A program made the translations under genes and the position numbers. DNA of 5,036 nucleotides. It comes from Bacteroidales bacterium. GTDB lineage: Bacteria > Bacteroidota > Bacteroidia > Bacteroidales > UBA4181. This document shows, in pieces, positions 5,005 to 5,036 of the stretch (within the stretch, counting starts at the first letter, position 1; each line of letters opens with the position of its first letter). Under the pieces are notes generated by a model. That model saw only the letters and a program-made list of their open reading frames with translations. It made no database searches and was not told the origin of the DNA. Where the stretch lies: assembly GCA_031259205.1 (NCBI GenBank), contig JAIRLS010000343.1, positions 1-5,036 on the forward strand. Reading direction: 5' to 3'.

Positions 5005-5036
5005 GATTGGCTGCGCCGAGCTCCGCTTCGCTCCGG
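5005..5036 (+). repeat. GC-rich direct repeat, copy 2 (cut by window edge)
   Basis: GATTGGCTGCGCCGAG followed by CTCCGCTTCGCTCCGG reaches the last base of the window and may continue beyond it. It is the longer partner of the copy at 4876-4902. The CTCCGCT/TCGCTCC part is itself a short imperfect repeat. Its composition contrasts with the AT-rich DNA around 4703-4800. Confidence 0.5.

Larger units (their letters stand above)
4790..5036. other. Intergenic stretch with short repeats, no convincing gene
   Basis: No credible protein gene is seen in either strand. Open frames reaching the right edge on the minus strand are short (19, 37 and 34 codons) and lack recognisable protein features, so a gene end cannot be shown. 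The stretch contains AAAGACC as a direct repeat (4797-4803 and 4810-4816), copy B of the 34-bp upstream element, and a GC-rich direct repeat pair. There is no clear -7/-33 promoter for the lipoprotein gene to the left. The mix of AT-rich and GC-rich blocks suggests dispersed repeat DNA. Confidence 0.55.

Overview
The window looks like a piece of a Bacteroidota chromosome, most likely Bacteroidales. The two complete genes encode lipoproteins built from domains typical of that phylum: BACON, a DUF5018-like domain, FnIII-like repeats, a CBM6-like module and a LamG-like jellyroll. Start codons have no Shine-Dalgarno sequence and sit behind AT-rich leaders. Several intergenic sites match the Bacteroidota -7 promoter element TAnnTTTG. 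Coding DNA is roughly half GC, and the gaps between genes are mostly very AT-rich. The species cannot be named from this sequence.

Layout: all three recognisable genes are on the minus strand, so transcription runs right to left. At the right edge (4703-5036) there is a gene-free stretch with GC-rich direct repeats, a short element that is repeated elsewhere in the window, and four tandem 16-bp repeats just before a start codon. Next is a 725-residue multidomain lipoprotein (4702 to 2525), probably a surface carbohydrate-binding protein. Its stop is followed by a strong GC-rich intrinsic terminator. A 182-bp gap carries a -7 box and a long inverted repeat. After it comes a 607-residue lipoprotein (2342 to 519) with a BACON domain, a DUF5018-like domain and a serine hydrolase domain of the class C beta-lactamase/PBP type. 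A 371-bp AT-rich gap follows, with a 114-bp hairpin-forming element, a second small terminator-like hairpin and promoter-like boxes. At the left edge are the first 49 codons of a secreted protein, tentatively an N-terminal DUF4980-type segment of a GH32-like enzyme.

Taken together (inference): a cell-surface glycan-acquisition neighbourhood, with a binding lipoprotein, a lipid-anchored hydrolase and perhaps a secreted glycosidase. No SusC/SusD pair or sensor-regulator is visible, so calling it a polysaccharide utilisation locus would go beyond the evidence. Each gene appears to have its own expression signals rather than forming a tight operon.

No clearly new multi-gene system is visible. 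The least explained parts are intergenic: the 384-497 hairpin element, the 34-bp element found at similar distances upstream of two of the genes, and the 16-bp tandem array.
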